Assembly (NCBI GenBank): GCA_035456405.1
Contig: DATIDG010000084.1
Span: 46,219-110,218, forward strand
DNA: 64,000 nucleotides
Source: JAGVSZ01 sp035456405
GTDB taxonomy: Bacteria > Pseudomonadota > Gammaproteobacteria > Burkholderiales > SG8-39
Direction: 5' to 3'
Shown here: positions 37,947 to 46,988 of the stretch, piece after piece
How the letters are laid out: each line of letters starts with the position of its first letter
Numbering within the stretch: the stretch's first letter is position 1
Program-made: the position numbers and the translations under genes
Notes under the pieces: model-generated
The model's database searches: none
What the model saw: the letters and a program-made list of their open reading frames with translations, nothing else
What the model was told of the DNA's origin: nothing

Positions 37947-39818
37947 ATGAAGAAAAACACTGAGCGCTGGGTGTACTCCATCGGGGGCGTGGTCGCGGTC
38001 TTTGCCGGCCTCGTCGCGTTGAACTTCATCCTCGGCGCGGCGCCCGCGCGCGTCGATCTCACCGCGGGCGGGCTGTACACGCTCTCCGAAGGGACGAAGA
38101 AGGTCCTGGGGAAGCTCGAAGGGCCGGTCCGGGTGCGCTTCTATTTCAGTTCGGGCGACGAGAACGTCCCGGTCGCGACGCGCGTCTTCGCCGCCCGCGT
38201 GGAAGACCTGCTGCGCGAGTTCCGCGCCGCGTCGAACGGCAAGGTCCTGATCGAGAAGCTCAACCCGCAGCCCGATTCCGACGCGGAGGACTCGGCCAAC
38301 GTCGACGGGGTCGAAGCCCAGGTCGCGCCTTCGAACGAGAAGTTCTACCTCGGGCTCGCCGTCAGCCAGGCCGACCAGAAGATCGCCATTCCGGCGCTCG
38401 CGCCCGATCGCGAGCGGCTGCTCGAGTACGACCTGGTGCGCGCCATCGGGCGGGTCACCAAGACCGACAAGCCGGTCGTCGGCGTGATGAGCGGGTTGCC
38501 GGTGTTCGGAATGCCGATGAACCCGATGATGGGGATGCAGGGCTCCGAACCGCAGCTCTTCGTCCAGGAGCTGCAGCGCGATTTCGACGTGAAGCGCGTC
38601 GGCACGGACGTCGAGAAGATCGACGACGAGATCAGGACGCTGGTCGTCATCCACCCGAAGCACGTCACCGAGCAGCCGCAGTTTGCACTCGACCAGTTCG
38701 TGCTGCGCGGCGGGAAGCTGGTGGTGTTCCTGGACCCCTACGCGTACTTCGACCAGCAGCCCGGCCCGCTGGCGGCAATGGGCCCGAGCTCGTCGAACCT
38801 GGAGAAGCTGCTCAAGGGCTGGGGGCTCCAGTTCTCGGCCGACAAGGTCGTGCTCGACATGAAGTACCGGGCCGGGTCCGGGCCGCGCGCCGTGCCGGCG
38901 GTGATCCAGCTCGACGGCGACGCGCTGAACCCGGACGACGTCACGACGAGCTCGCTCGGGACGGTGCTGATGGCGTTCGCCGGCGCGTATACCGGTACGC
39001 CGGTCGAGGGGCTGACGCAGACGGTGCTGATGCGCACCTCGCCGCTCGCGAACCTCGTGGACAACGCGGACGCGATGAAGCGGGGCGAGGAGGCGGAGCG
39101 CGGGTTCAAGTCGGAGGGCAAGGAGTTTCCGCTCGCGGTGCGCCTGTCGGGCAAGTTCAAGACCGCGTTCCCCGACGGCCGCCCGGCGCGCAAGGACGAC
39201 GGTAAGGGCAAGCCACCCGCGGAGGCGCCGGACGCCGGTCCGGTGTTGAAGGAGTCCAAGGAGGAGAATAGCGTCGTCCTGATCGGCGACACCGACCTAA
39301 TGAACGACGGCGCCGCAGTGCAGATCCGCGAGATCTTCGGTCAGCGGGTGGCGATCCCGATCAACGGCAACCTGGCGCTGGTCCAGGCGCTGGTCGAGCA
39401 GCTCGCCGGCGAACCGGATCTGATCGGCCTGCGGGGTCGCGCCACGGCGGCACGTCCGTTCACCGTGGTGAAGCAGATGGAGGCCGAGGCCGCGCAGGCC
39501 TACCTCGGCAAGATCAACAGCCTCGAGCAGAGCCTCGACGAGACGCGCAAGAAGCTCGAGTCGTTGCAGAAGACGAAAGGCCCGGCAGCTACCGGGGCGA
39601 TCCTCACACCTGAGCAGCAGGCCGAAGTCGACAACTTCCGCAAGCGTGCCGCTGAGACGCGGCGCGAGCTGAAGGAGGTGCGGCGCGAGCTGCGCTCGGA
39701 GACCGAGGCGCTGGAGTTCTGGACCAAGGTCGTCAACATCGGGGCGATGCCGCTCCTCGTCGCGATCGCAGGGCTCGCGATCGCGTTGGTGCGCCGGCGG
39801 CGCCGCGCCGCCCACTAG
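37947..39818 (+). CDS. GldG-like ABC auxiliary protein
   Basis: This 623-aa protein has an N-terminal membrane anchor (VYSIGGVVAVFAGLVALNFI), then VDLTAGGLYTLSEGTKKVLGKL and VRVRFYFSSGDENVP, the hallmarks of the GldG/ABC_transp_aux family. The large periplasmic part contains GKLVVFLDPYAYFD and VVLIGDTDLMND, a coiled coil (about residues 510-590), and a second membrane helix at the C terminus (VNIGAMPLLVAIAGLAIALV) followed by RRRRR. Both ends are thus anchored. Its role in the module is probably substrate handling or coupling; not established. Confidence 0.9.
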   Translation: MKKNTERWVYSIGGVVAVFAGLVALNFILGAAPARVDLTAGGLYTLSEGTKKVLGKLEGPVRVRFYFSSGDENVPVATRVFAARVEDLLREFRAASNGKVLIEKLNPQPDSDAEDSANVDGVEAQVAPSNEKFYLGLAVSQADQKIAIPALAPDRERLLEYDLVRAIGRVTKTDKPVVGVMSGLPVFGMPMNPMMGMQGSEPQLFVQELQRDFDVKRVGTDVEKIDDEIRTLVVIHPKHVTEQPQFALDQFVLRGGKLVVFLDPYAYFDQQPGPLAAMGPSSSNLEKLLKGWGLQFSADKVVLDMKYRAGSGPRAVPAVIQLDGDALNPDDVTTSSLGTVLMAFAGAYTGTPVEGLTQTVLMRTSPLANLVDNADAMKRGEEAERGFKSEGKEFPLAVRLSGKFKTAFPDGRPARKDDGKGKPPAEAPDAGPVLKESKEENSVVLIGDTDLMNDGAAVQIREIFGQRVAIPINGNLALVQALVEQLAGEPDLIGLRGRATAARPFTVVKQMEAEAAQAYLGKINSLEQSLDETRKKLESLQKTKGPAATGAILTPEQQAEVDNFRKRAAETRRELKEVRRELRSETEALEFWTKVVNIGAMPLLVAIAGLAIALVRRRRRAAH

Positions 39819-39831
39819 AGGCGGCCGGACG

Positions 39832-40983
39832 ATGACTCGCAATCAATTCATCCTGGTGCTCGTCGCGCTTGCGGTGCTCGCCGCAGGCGTGTGGGGCGTG
39901 CTGAAGTGGCAGCCTACCGGGTACGAGGTCGCCGACAGCCGCGTCGGGCAGAAGCTGCTCGCGGGGTTCAGGGTCGACGACGTCGCGCAGATCGAGATCG
40001 TGGAGCCGGCCGCGACGGTCACGCTGGTCCGGACCGACCGCGGCTGGACGGTGAAGGAGCGCGGCGGCTATCCGGCCGACCTCGGCGCGATCCGCGATCT
40101 GCTCCTCAAGCTCGAGGCACTGAAGGTGATCCAGGCCGAGAGCATCACCGAAGCGCTCCGGCCTCGAATGCAGCTCGCCGCGCCCGGGGGCGGCGCGAAA
40201 CCGGAGGAGGTCGGCACCGGGCTCGAGCTGAAGGGCCGCGACGGGAAATCGCTCGCGGCGCTCGTGCTCGGAAAGAAGGCGACGAAGCAGGCGAACATGC
40301 CCGGGCTCGGCGGGGAAAGCATTCCGTCCGGGCGCTATGTGCTCGTCGCCTCCGATCCGGAGCGGATGAACGTCGTTGCGGAGCCTTTCGCGGCCGTCGC
40401 GGCAAAGCCGCGGCAGTGGCTCGCGCGCGACTACCTGAAGGTCGAACGGTTGAGGTCGCTCACCGTGCTTGGGCCCGACGGCAAGGAGCGCTGGAGCGTC
40501 GAGCGTCCCGACGAGGCCTCCGGCTGGAAGTTGTCGGGACCCGGGAAGCTGGACGGCGGCAAGGCGCAGGACGGCGCGAGCGCGCTGTACTCGATGCAGA
40601 TCGCCGACGCCGCGGGGGGCGTGAGCGACACGGATACGGGCCTCGACCGGCCGACCATCGTGCGCGCGCAGACCTTCGACGGCTGGGCGTACGAGCTGCG
40701 GATCGGCAAGGCCGCGCCGGAGGACCGCTACTACGCGAAGGCGTCGGTCTCCGGAGCCGTGCCTGAGAAGCGCGAGGCGCGCGCAGGCGAGAAGCCCGAG
40801 GACAAGGACAAGGAAGACAAGGCCTTCGCCGAGCGCCAGGCGGCGATGAAGGAGAAGCTCGAGCGCGAGCGGTCGCTCGGCGCCTTCACCGTGCTGCTCC
40901 CGAAGGCGACGGTCGAGCCTTTGCTGCGCGAGCGCAGCGCGCTCCTGGTCGTCGAGGAGAAGGACGAGAAGAAGAGGAAGTAG
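39832..40983 (+). CDS. DUF4340 domain protein
   Basis: This 383-aa protein has an N-terminal signal anchor (MTRNQFILVLVALAVLAAGVWGVL) and a periplasmic DUF4340 region. Blocks include DDVAQIEIVEPAATVTLVRTDRGWTVKE, ADLGAIRDLLLKLEALKVIQAESI and RQWLARDYLKVERLRSLTVL. The C-terminal third is highly charged, lysine/glutamate rich. DUF4340 proteins accompany GldFG-type ABC modules; function unknown. It starts 13 bases after the gldG-like gene. Confidence 0.87.
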   Translation: MTRNQFILVLVALAVLAAGVWGVLKWQPTGYEVADSRVGQKLLAGFRVDDVAQIEIVEPAATVTLVRTDRGWTVKERGGYPADLGAIRDLLLKLEALKVIQAESITEALRPRMQLAAPGGGAKPEEVGTGLELKGRDGKSLAALVLGKKATKQANMPGLGGESIPSGRYVLVASDPERMNVVAEPFAAVAAKPRQWLARDYLKVERLRSLTVLGPDGKERWSVERPDEASGWKLSGPGKLDGGKAQDGASALYSMQIADAAGGVSDTDTGLDRPTIVRAQTFDGWAYELRIGKAAPEDRYYAKASVSGAVPEKREARAGEKPEDKDKEDKAFAERQAAMKEKLERERSLGAFTVLLPKATVEPLLRERSALLVVEEKDEKKRK

Positions 40984-41033
40984 TTCGCGCGCGGGCGCCA
41001 GGCGGCATAATTCGAAATTCGGAGGAACCCGCC

Positions 41034-42200
41034 ATGGCCGAGCCCGTTGTCATCGACGCCGTCCGCACGCCTTTCGGCAAGCGCGGCGGCGCATTCCGCG
41101 AGAACCGACCCGACGCCCTGCTCGCACATGCCCTGCATGGGCTCGTCGCGCGCGCCGGCCTGCCTGCGGCCCGCATCGAGGACGTCATCTGCGGTACGGT
41201 CACGCAGGCGGGCGAGCAGGGTGCGAACGTCGGGCGCCTCGGCGTTCTGCTCGCGGGCTTTCCGGTGTCGGTGCCGGCGGTCTCGCTCAACCGCATGTGC
41301 GGGTCCAGCCAGCAGGCCGTGCATTTCGCCGCGCAGGCGGTTGCCGCTGGCGACGCGCGTTACGCGATTGGCTGCGGCGTGGAGAACATGACGCGCGTGC
41401 GCATGTTCTTCGACATCGATCCCGACGGCCGCCACGGTGGCTTCAACGGGCTCAACCCCGAGCTGTTCCGGCAGCACGAGATCATCCACCAAGGGGAGAG
41501 CGCGGAGCGCATCGCCGAGAAGTGGCATCTCACGCGCGCGACGCTGGACGAGTTCGCGACCGAGAGCCACCGCCGCGCCTGGCAGGCGCTCGCAGGCGGT
41601 CGGAACCGCGAGATCCTCCCGACCCCGGGCGTGGACGAGGCGGGCGCAAAGATCGACGTCACCCGCGACGAGGGGGTGCGCGAACGCATCGATCCGGCCA
41701 AGATGGCGACGCTCAAGACCGTCTTCCGTGAGAACGGCGTGATCACCGCCGCGAACTCGAGCCAGATCTCCGACGGCGCTTCCGCCGTGCTCGTCGCCGA
41801 CCGCGACGCCGCGAAGGCGGACGGCCTGAAACCTCGCGCGCGCTTCCTGGCGCGGGTCGTGGTGGGCTCGGACCCGACGATGCAGCTCGACGGCGTGATT
41901 CCCGCGACGCGGCTCGCGCTCGAGCGCGCGAAGCTCGCGGTGAAGGACGTCGACTGGTTCGAGGTGAACGAGGCCTTCGCATGCGTGCCGCTCGCGTGGG
42001 CGCACGAGTTTGGGGCGGCGCCGGAGAAGCTCAACCCGTGGGGCGGGGCGATCGCGCACGGTCACCCGCTCGGCGCGACTGGCGGCGGGCTGATGGCCAA
42101 GATGCTGGCCGGGCTCGAAGCTACCGGCGGCACGGTCGGCCTGCAGACGATGTGCATCGGCCATGGCATGGCGACCGCGACGATCATCGAACGGATCTGA
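41034..42200 (+). CDS. Thiolase (acetyl-CoA C-acyltransferase)
   Basis: This 388-aa thiolase cleaves or condenses beta-ketoacyl-CoA. The nucleophilic cysteine is in RMCGSSQQAVHFAAQ (about residue 90). The catalytic histidine/cysteine region at the C terminus shows NPWGGAIAHGHPLGATGG and MCIGHGMATA. EVNEAFACVPLAW is also typical. GGAGGA precedes the ATG, with CATAAT at 41006-41011 as a possible -10. It is followed 25 bases later by an HSD10-like SDR, so it is probably part of a beta-oxidation-type pathway. Confidence 0.95.
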   Translation: MAEPVVIDAVRTPFGKRGGAFRENRPDALLAHALHGLVARAGLPAARIEDVICGTVTQAGEQGANVGRLGVLLAGFPVSVPAVSLNRMCGSSQQAVHFAAQAVAAGDARYAIGCGVENMTRVRMFFDIDPDGRHGGFNGLNPELFRQHEIIHQGESAERIAEKWHLTRATLDEFATESHRRAWQALAGGRNREILPTPGVDEAGAKIDVTRDEGVRERIDPAKMATLKTVFRENGVITAANSSQISDGASAVLVADRDAAKADGLKPRARFLARVVVGSDPTMQLDGVIPATRLALERAKLAVKDVDWFEVNEAFACVPLAWAHEFGAAPEKLNPWGGAIAHGHPLGATGGGLMAKMLAGLEATGGTVGLQTMCIGHGMATATIIERI

Positions 42201-42225
42201 GTCAACGCAAACGAAGGGAATCGAA

Positions 42226-42993
42226 ATGGATCTTGCAAAGAGCACATTCATCGTTACCGGCGGGGCATCGGGCCTCGGCGCGGGAACGGTCCGTATCCTC
42301 GCTGCGGGCGGTGCGAACGTCGTGATTGCCGACCTGCAGGCGGACAAGGGCGAGGCGCTCGCGAAGGAGCTCGGCGCGAAGGCGCGGTTCGTGAAATGCG
42401 ACGTGACGAGCGAGATCGACGGCAAGGTGGCGGTCGAGGCGGCGGTCAAGACTTTTGGCGGCCTGCAGGGCCTGGTCAACTGCGCCGGGATCGCGATCGG
42501 GGAGAAGACCATCGGCAAGGAAGGCCCGCACTCGCTCGCCTCGTTCACGCGGGTGATCACGATCAACCTGATCGGCACCTTCAATATGATCCGGCTCGCG
42601 GCCGACGCGATGGCGAAGGGGCAGCCCAATGCGGACGGCGAGCGCGGTGTGATCGTCAACACCGCTTCGGTCGCCGCGTTCGACGGGCAGATCGGACAGG
42701 TGGCCTATTCGGCGTCGAAGGGCGGGGTCGTCGGCATGACGCTGCCGATCGCTCGGGACCTCGCGCGGAGCGGCATCCGCGTTTGCACGATCGCGCCGGG
42801 AATCTTCCTCACGCCGATGCTCGAGGGCCTGCCGAAGGAGGTCCAGGACTCGCTCGGGCAGCAGGTGCCGTTCCCCTCGCGGCTCGGCAAGCCGTCCGAG
42901 TACGCCGCGCTCGCCAAGCACATCATCGAGAACCCGATGCTGAACGCCGAGGTGATCCGGATCGACGGCGCGATCCGCATGGCCCCGAAGTGA
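42226..42993 (+). CDS. SDR, 3-hydroxyacyl-CoA dehydrogenase type II (HSD10-like)
   Basis: This 255-aa SDR resembles type II 3-hydroxyacyl-CoA dehydrogenases. It has TGGASGLGAGTVR, an aspartate-ended NAD site VVIADLQADKG, NCAGIAIGEKTIGKEGPHSL, FNMIRLAADAM, the catalytic ASVAAFDGQIGQVAYSASK, and the family C terminus FPSRLGKPSEYAALAKHIIEN. It would oxidise 3-hydroxyacyl-CoA to the ketoacyl-CoA used by the adjacent thiolase. The substrate may equally be a branched or aromatic acyl-CoA. Confidence 0.92.
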   Translation: MDLAKSTFIVTGGASGLGAGTVRILAAGGANVVIADLQADKGEALAKELGAKARFVKCDVTSEIDGKVAVEAAVKTFGGLQGLVNCAGIAIGEKTIGKEGPHSLASFTRVITINLIGTFNMIRLAADAMAKGQPNADGERGVIVNTASVAAFDGQIGQVAYSASKGGVVGMTLPIARDLARSGIRVCTIAPGIFLTPMLEGLPKEVQDSLGQQVPFPSRLGKPSEYAALAKHIIENPMLNAEVIRIDGAIRMAPK

Positions 42994-43102
42994 CCTTGCG
43001 AAGCGGCGGGGTAGGCGCCGCCACGGGATAATCGTCGCGGCGGACGCCAAGGTCCAGGGAGGCGTACCTGGGTCCAGACCGGACTTTTCGAAAGGGCGTG
43101 AA

Positions 43103-44824
43103 ATGTCGCAACCCGCAGCGCGCTCGGTCGCCGAGCTCGTCGTCGATTTCCTCGTGGCCCGCAAGGTGGACCGTGTGTTCGGCCTGCAGGGCGGCCACAT
43201 CCAGCCGATCTGGGACCAGCTCGGGCAGCGCGGAGTGCGCATCGTCGACGTCCGGGACGAGGGCGCTGCTGTGCACATGGCACATGCCCACGCGGTGCTC
43301 ACCGGGCAGCTCGGCGTCGCGCTCGTCACGGCGGGGCCGGGCGTCACCAACTGCGTGACCGCGATCGTGAATGCGCAGCTGGAGCGCGTTCCCGTCCTGC
43401 TCATCGGCGGCTGCGCACCACGGCCGCAGGACGACCTGGGTCCGCTGCAGGGCGTCGCACACACCGAGATCATGCAGCCGGTCACGCGGCTCTCCCGTAC
43501 GCTGCGGGTCCCGGACAACGTCGTGCGCGACCTCGATAAGGCGGCGAGCGCAGCGCTCGGCGACGGCGGTCCGCCGGGCCCGGCGTTTGTCGAGATCCCC
43601 ACCGATGTGCTGCGCGAGACCGTCCACCCGAGTCTCGTGCTCGACGAGCACCTGCGCCTCCGAGCGCAACGCCGGATTCCCCCCGACCCGTCCGACATTC
43701 GCCGCGCGGCTGAGCTCATCGGCGGCGCGAAGCGTCCGCTGGTCATGACCGGGCGAGGCGCGCTCGGCGCCGGCCGCGAGCTGACGCAGCTTCTCGACCG
43801 GACCGCCGCCGTGTATCTCGACACGCAGGAGAGCAGGGGACTGGTGCCCGCGGAGCATCGCTCGGTCGTCGGCGCGGTGCGCGCTCGCGCCATGCAGGAG
43901 GCGGACCTCGTGGTCATAGTGGGGCGCAAGCTCGATTACCAGATGGGGTACGGCTCGCCCGCGGTCCTTCCGAACGCGCGGTTCGTGCGCATCGCGGACT
44001 GCTGGGAGGAGCTGCGCGAGAACCGCCGCGGCGAGGTCGAGATCTTCGCGACCCCGGCCGTCGCCATCGCGGAGCTCGTGAACGCGGTCCCGCCGGACCC
44101 GAAGGGGGTCGATGCCGGATGGGCCGAAGCGCTGCGCCGCGAGCACCTGCAGCGTTCGTCGCGCTATGCCGACTCGCTTGGGACCGCGCCGGCCGGAAAG
44201 GACGGCCACATGCATCCCAACCGCATCTTCGCCGCGCTCCGGGAGGTGCTGGCGCCCGACGCCGTCACGATCGCGGACGGCGGCGACATCCTGAGCTTCG
44301 CGCGGATGGGGCTCAATGCCTCGACCTATCTCGACTCCGGGGCATTCGGCTGCCTGGGCGTCGGCGTGCCGTACGGCATCTCAGCTGCGCTCGCTTTCCC
44401 GGGCCGGCAGGTGGTCGTTATCACCGGCGACGGCGCGTTCGGTATCAACGCGATGGAGATCGACAGCGCGAAGCGTCACGGCGCGAAGGCCGTCTTCATC
44501 GTCGCCAATAACGCCGCATGGAACATCGAGCGCGTCGACCAGGAGATCAACTACGGCGGGCGCGTGGTCGGAACGACACTCCAGTACTCCGACTACGCGA
44601 TGATGGCGCGCGCGTTCGGGTTGCATGCGGAGCGGGTCACCGATCCGGCGCGGCTGGGACCGGCGCTGCGCGAGGCCTTCGCGAAGGCGCCGGCGCTGAT
44701 CGACGTCGTCATCACGCAGCATGCGCTGTCGTCCGACGCGGGCAAGGGGCTGGGGTGGGTGCCGGACTACCAGGCCCTCACCGCTTGGGACGACGCGGAG
44801 CAGCGACGTCGCGGCGAGAGGTAA
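43103..44824 (+). CDS. Thiamine-diphosphate enzyme, benzaldehyde lyase / 2-hydroxyacyl-CoA lyase-like
   Basis: This 573-aa enzyme has the three domains of the acetolactate-synthase superfamily. The pyrimidine-binding domain has VFGLQGGHIQPIWD and the activating glutamate in VDVRDEGAA (about residue 54). A central Rossmann domain follows. The pyrophosphate domain has VITGDGAFGINAMEID and VANNAAWN, the GDG-to-NN ThDP motif. The N-terminal wording resembles benzaldehyde lyase more than biosynthetic acetolactate synthase, and no regulatory subunit gene is present. Likely chemistry is C-C bond cleavage or formation at a 2-hydroxyacyl or 2-ketoacyl group. An acyl-CoA ligase gene follows 19 bases later. 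Confidence 0.88.
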   Translation: MSQPAARSVAELVVDFLVARKVDRVFGLQGGHIQPIWDQLGQRGVRIVDVRDEGAAVHMAHAHAVLTGQLGVALVTAGPGVTNCVTAIVNAQLERVPVLLIGGCAPRPQDDLGPLQGVAHTEIMQPVTRLSRTLRVPDNVVRDLDKAASAALGDGGPPGPAFVEIPTDVLRETVHPSLVLDEHLRLRAQRRIPPDPSDIRRAAELIGGAKRPLVMTGRGALGAGRELTQLLDRTAAVYLDTQESRGLVPAEHRSVVGAVRARAMQEADLVVIVGRKLDYQMGYGSPAVLPNARFVRIADCWEELRENRRGEVEIFATPAVAIAELVNAVPPDPKGVDAGWAEALRREHLQRSSRYADSLGTAPAGKDGHMHPNRIFAALREVLAPDAVTIADGGDILSFARMGLNASTYLDSGAFGCLGVGVPYGISAALAFPGRQVVVITGDGAFGINAMEIDSAKRHGAKAVFIVANNAAWNIERVDQEINYGGRVVGTTLQYSDYAMMARAFGLHAERVTDPARLGPALREAFAKAPALIDVVITQHALSSDAGKGLGWVPDYQALTAWDDAEQRRRGER

Positions 44825-44843
44825 CACCGACGCGCCGTCGATC

Positions 44844-46397
44844 GTGAGTCTGCTCCTCAACCTGGGCGAGGTCGTCGCCGCGCACGCCGCGCTGACGCCC
44901 GACAAGATCGGGGCACGGGACCTCGCGCGCGCGATGACCTTCCGGCAGTGGAACGAGCGGTCGTGCCGGCTGGCGAATGGGTTGCTGGGCCTGGAGCTGC
45001 GCAAGGGCGACCGCGTCGCCGTCCTCGCGTACAACTGCGTCGAGTGGCTGGAGATCTATGCGGCGGTGGCCAAGGCGGGGCTCGTGGTCGTGCCGGTCAA
45101 CTTTCGCCTTTTGGGCCCGGAGGTGCGGTACATCGCACAGGACGCGGGCGCGAAAGCGTTCATCGTGCAGGACGAGTTGCTGGATCGCGTAGAGCCTGTC
45201 CGGGCGGACCTCTCCATTCCCGCAACTCATTACGTGCACTTCGGCGGTCGACCCTGCCCGGCCGGCTATCGGGCCTACGAGGACCTGCTGGGGCGAGGTG
45301 CCGCGACGGAGCCTGCAGTACCGGTCTCGCCTGCGGACGCGTGGGCATTCATGTACACCTCCGGCACGACCGGCAATCCGAAGGGGGCGATCCGAAGCCA
45401 CGAAGCCGCGGCCCTCATCGCGCTCGTGACGGCGCTCGACTTCGGGTTCGCCCGCGATGATGCCGGGCTCCTCGTGATGCCGATGTGCCACGCGAACTCG
45501 CTTTACTTCTACTCCGCGTTCGCGTACTGCGGCGCGAGCTGCGTGGTCTACGATCGCAAGAGCTACGATGCGGAGCATCTGCTCAAGACGCTGGCCGACC
45601 AGCACGTCACCTTCACGTCGCTCGTCCCCACGCACTACATCATGGCGCTCGGACTGTCCGAGGCAGTGAAAAGGCGCTACGACGCCGCCGGCGTGACCAA
45701 GCTCCTGATCTCCTCGGCGCCGGCGCGCCGCGAGACCAAACTTGCAATCATGGAGCACTTCCGCAACTCCCAGCTGTACGAGCTGTACGGCTCGACCGAA
45801 GCAGGATGGGTGACGCTGCTCCGCCCGGACGAGCAGCTCAGCAAGCTCGGTTCGATCGGCCGGGAGTTCACCGGAACCGGAAAGGTGCGCCTGCTCGACG
45901 AAGACGGGAATGACGTTCCCGAGGGAGACGTCGGCGAGCTGTATTCGCGAACGCCGTATGCCTTCAGCGGCTACTGGAACCTGCCCGAGAAGACGGCCGA
46001 GGCCTTCCGCGGCGCCTATTGCACGGTCGGCGACATGGCGCGCCGCGACGCGGACGGCTATTACTATATCGTCGACCGCAAGAAGAACATGATCATCAGC
46101 GGGGGCGAGAACGTGTATCCCTCGGAGGTCGAGAGCCTCCTCGGCACGCACCCCAACGTGAAGGACGTCGCGGTCATCGGGGTACCCCACGAGAAATGGG
46201 GCGAATCGGTGCACGCGGTAATCGTCCTGCACGACGGCGCGACGGCCACCGAGGCCGGGATCCTCGACTGGTGCAAGGACAAGATCGCGGGGTACAAGCG
46301 CCCGCGCTCGGTGGCGTTCATCCGGGAGGAGGAAATGCCGAGGACCGCGACCGGCAAGATCCTGCACCGGGTGCTGCGGAACCGATATGGGGGTTGA
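44844..46397 (+). CDS. Acyl-CoA synthetase (AMP-forming)
   Basis: This 517-aa ANL-family ligase activates a carboxylic acid to its CoA thioester. It shows the phosphate loop YTSGTTGNPKGAIRSH, the adenine site ELYGSTEAGW, the hinge GDMARRDADGYYYIVDRKKN with ISGGENVYPSEVE, and the catalytic lysine in RTATGKILHRVLR. GTG 44844 gives SLLLNLGEVVAAHAALTPDKI, a normal start for the family; a ribosome binding site is weak. The acid is unknown; co-location with the ThDP lyase, HSD10-like SDR and thiolase suggests catabolism of a hydroxy- or aromatic acid. Confidence 0.92.
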   Translation: MSLLLNLGEVVAAHAALTPDKIGARDLARAMTFRQWNERSCRLANGLLGLELRKGDRVAVLAYNCVEWLEIYAAVAKAGLVVVPVNFRLLGPEVRYIAQDAGAKAFIVQDELLDRVEPVRADLSIPATHYVHFGGRPCPAGYRAYEDLLGRGAATEPAVPVSPADAWAFMYTSGTTGNPKGAIRSHEAAALIALVTALDFGFARDDAGLLVMPMCHANSLYFYSAFAYCGASCVVYDRKSYDAEHLLKTLADQHVTFTSLVPTHYIMALGLSEAVKRRYDAAGVTKLLISSAPARRETKLAIMEHFRNSQLYELYGSTEAGWVTLLRPDEQLSKLGSIGREFTGTGKVRLLDEDGNDVPEGDVGELYSRTPYAFSGYWNLPEKTAEAFRGAYCTVGDMARRDADGYYYIVDRKKNMIISGGENVYPSEVESLLGTHPNVKDVAVIGVPHEKWGESVHAVIVLHDGATATEAGILDWCKDKIAGYKRPRSVAFIREEEMPRTATGKILHRVLRNRYGG

Positions 46398-46928
46398 TCA
46401 GCGGGCTCGCGGCGCGAACTCGCTCCGGTACCGCCTGCCTTTCTTGACGTAGCTCTCCGCGGACTGACGGAGCATCTCGAGCTCCTCGGACCGCAGCTCG
46501 CGGACGACTTTCCCCGGCTGACCGAGGATGAGCACACCGTCCGGGAAGGTCTTGCGCTCGGGGATTAGCGTTTTCGCGCCGACCAGGCAGTTCTTGCCGA
46601 TCACGGCGTGGTTGAGAATCACCGCGCCGATCCCGATCAGGCTGCCGTCGCCGATCGTGCAGCCGTGCACCATCGCCATGTGCCCGACCGACACGTTCGA
46701 GCCGATCGTGACCGGAATTCCCGGATCGGGGTGCACCACGCAGCCGTCCTGCACGTTGGTGCGGTCACCGATGGTGACCAGGTCATTGTCGCCGCGCACG
46801 ACAGCGTTGAACCAGAAGGTGCATTCGTTGCCCACGATGACCGAGCCGATGAGGGAGGCGTTCGGTGCGATGTAGACATCCGGACCGCGAATCTCGACCT
46901 TGCACTCGCCGAGGGAGTAGATCGGCAT
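46398..46928 (-). CDS. Gamma-carbonic anhydrase family protein
   Basis: This 176-aa left-handed beta-helix hexapeptide-repeat protein has the metal-ligand histidines in VVHPDPG and VGHMAMVHGC. Repeats such as VTIGSNVSVGH, CTIGDGSLIGI and AVIGKNCLVGA are visible, with a C-terminal helix. It belongs to the YrdA/CaiE-like group, which may hydrate CO2 or be inactive. The ATG has GGAG 8 bases upstream. Its stop abuts that of the convergent acyl-CoA synthetase and it is divergent from the alpha/beta hydrolase. Confidence 0.93.
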   Translation of the reverse strand: MPIYSLGECKVEIRGPDVYIAPNASLIGSVIVGNECTFWFNAVVRGDNDLVTIGDRTNVQDGCVVHPDPGIPVTIGSNVSVGHMAMVHGCTIGDGSLIGIGAVILNHAVIGKNCLVGAKTLIPERKTFPDGVLILGQPGKVVRELRSEELEMLRQSAESYVKKGRRYRSEFAPRAR

Positions 46929-46988
46929 GCGTGTCTCCAGGAGTGATCGGCGCGATGTTAGCATCGTGCCCCGCACGCGAACGCAAGC

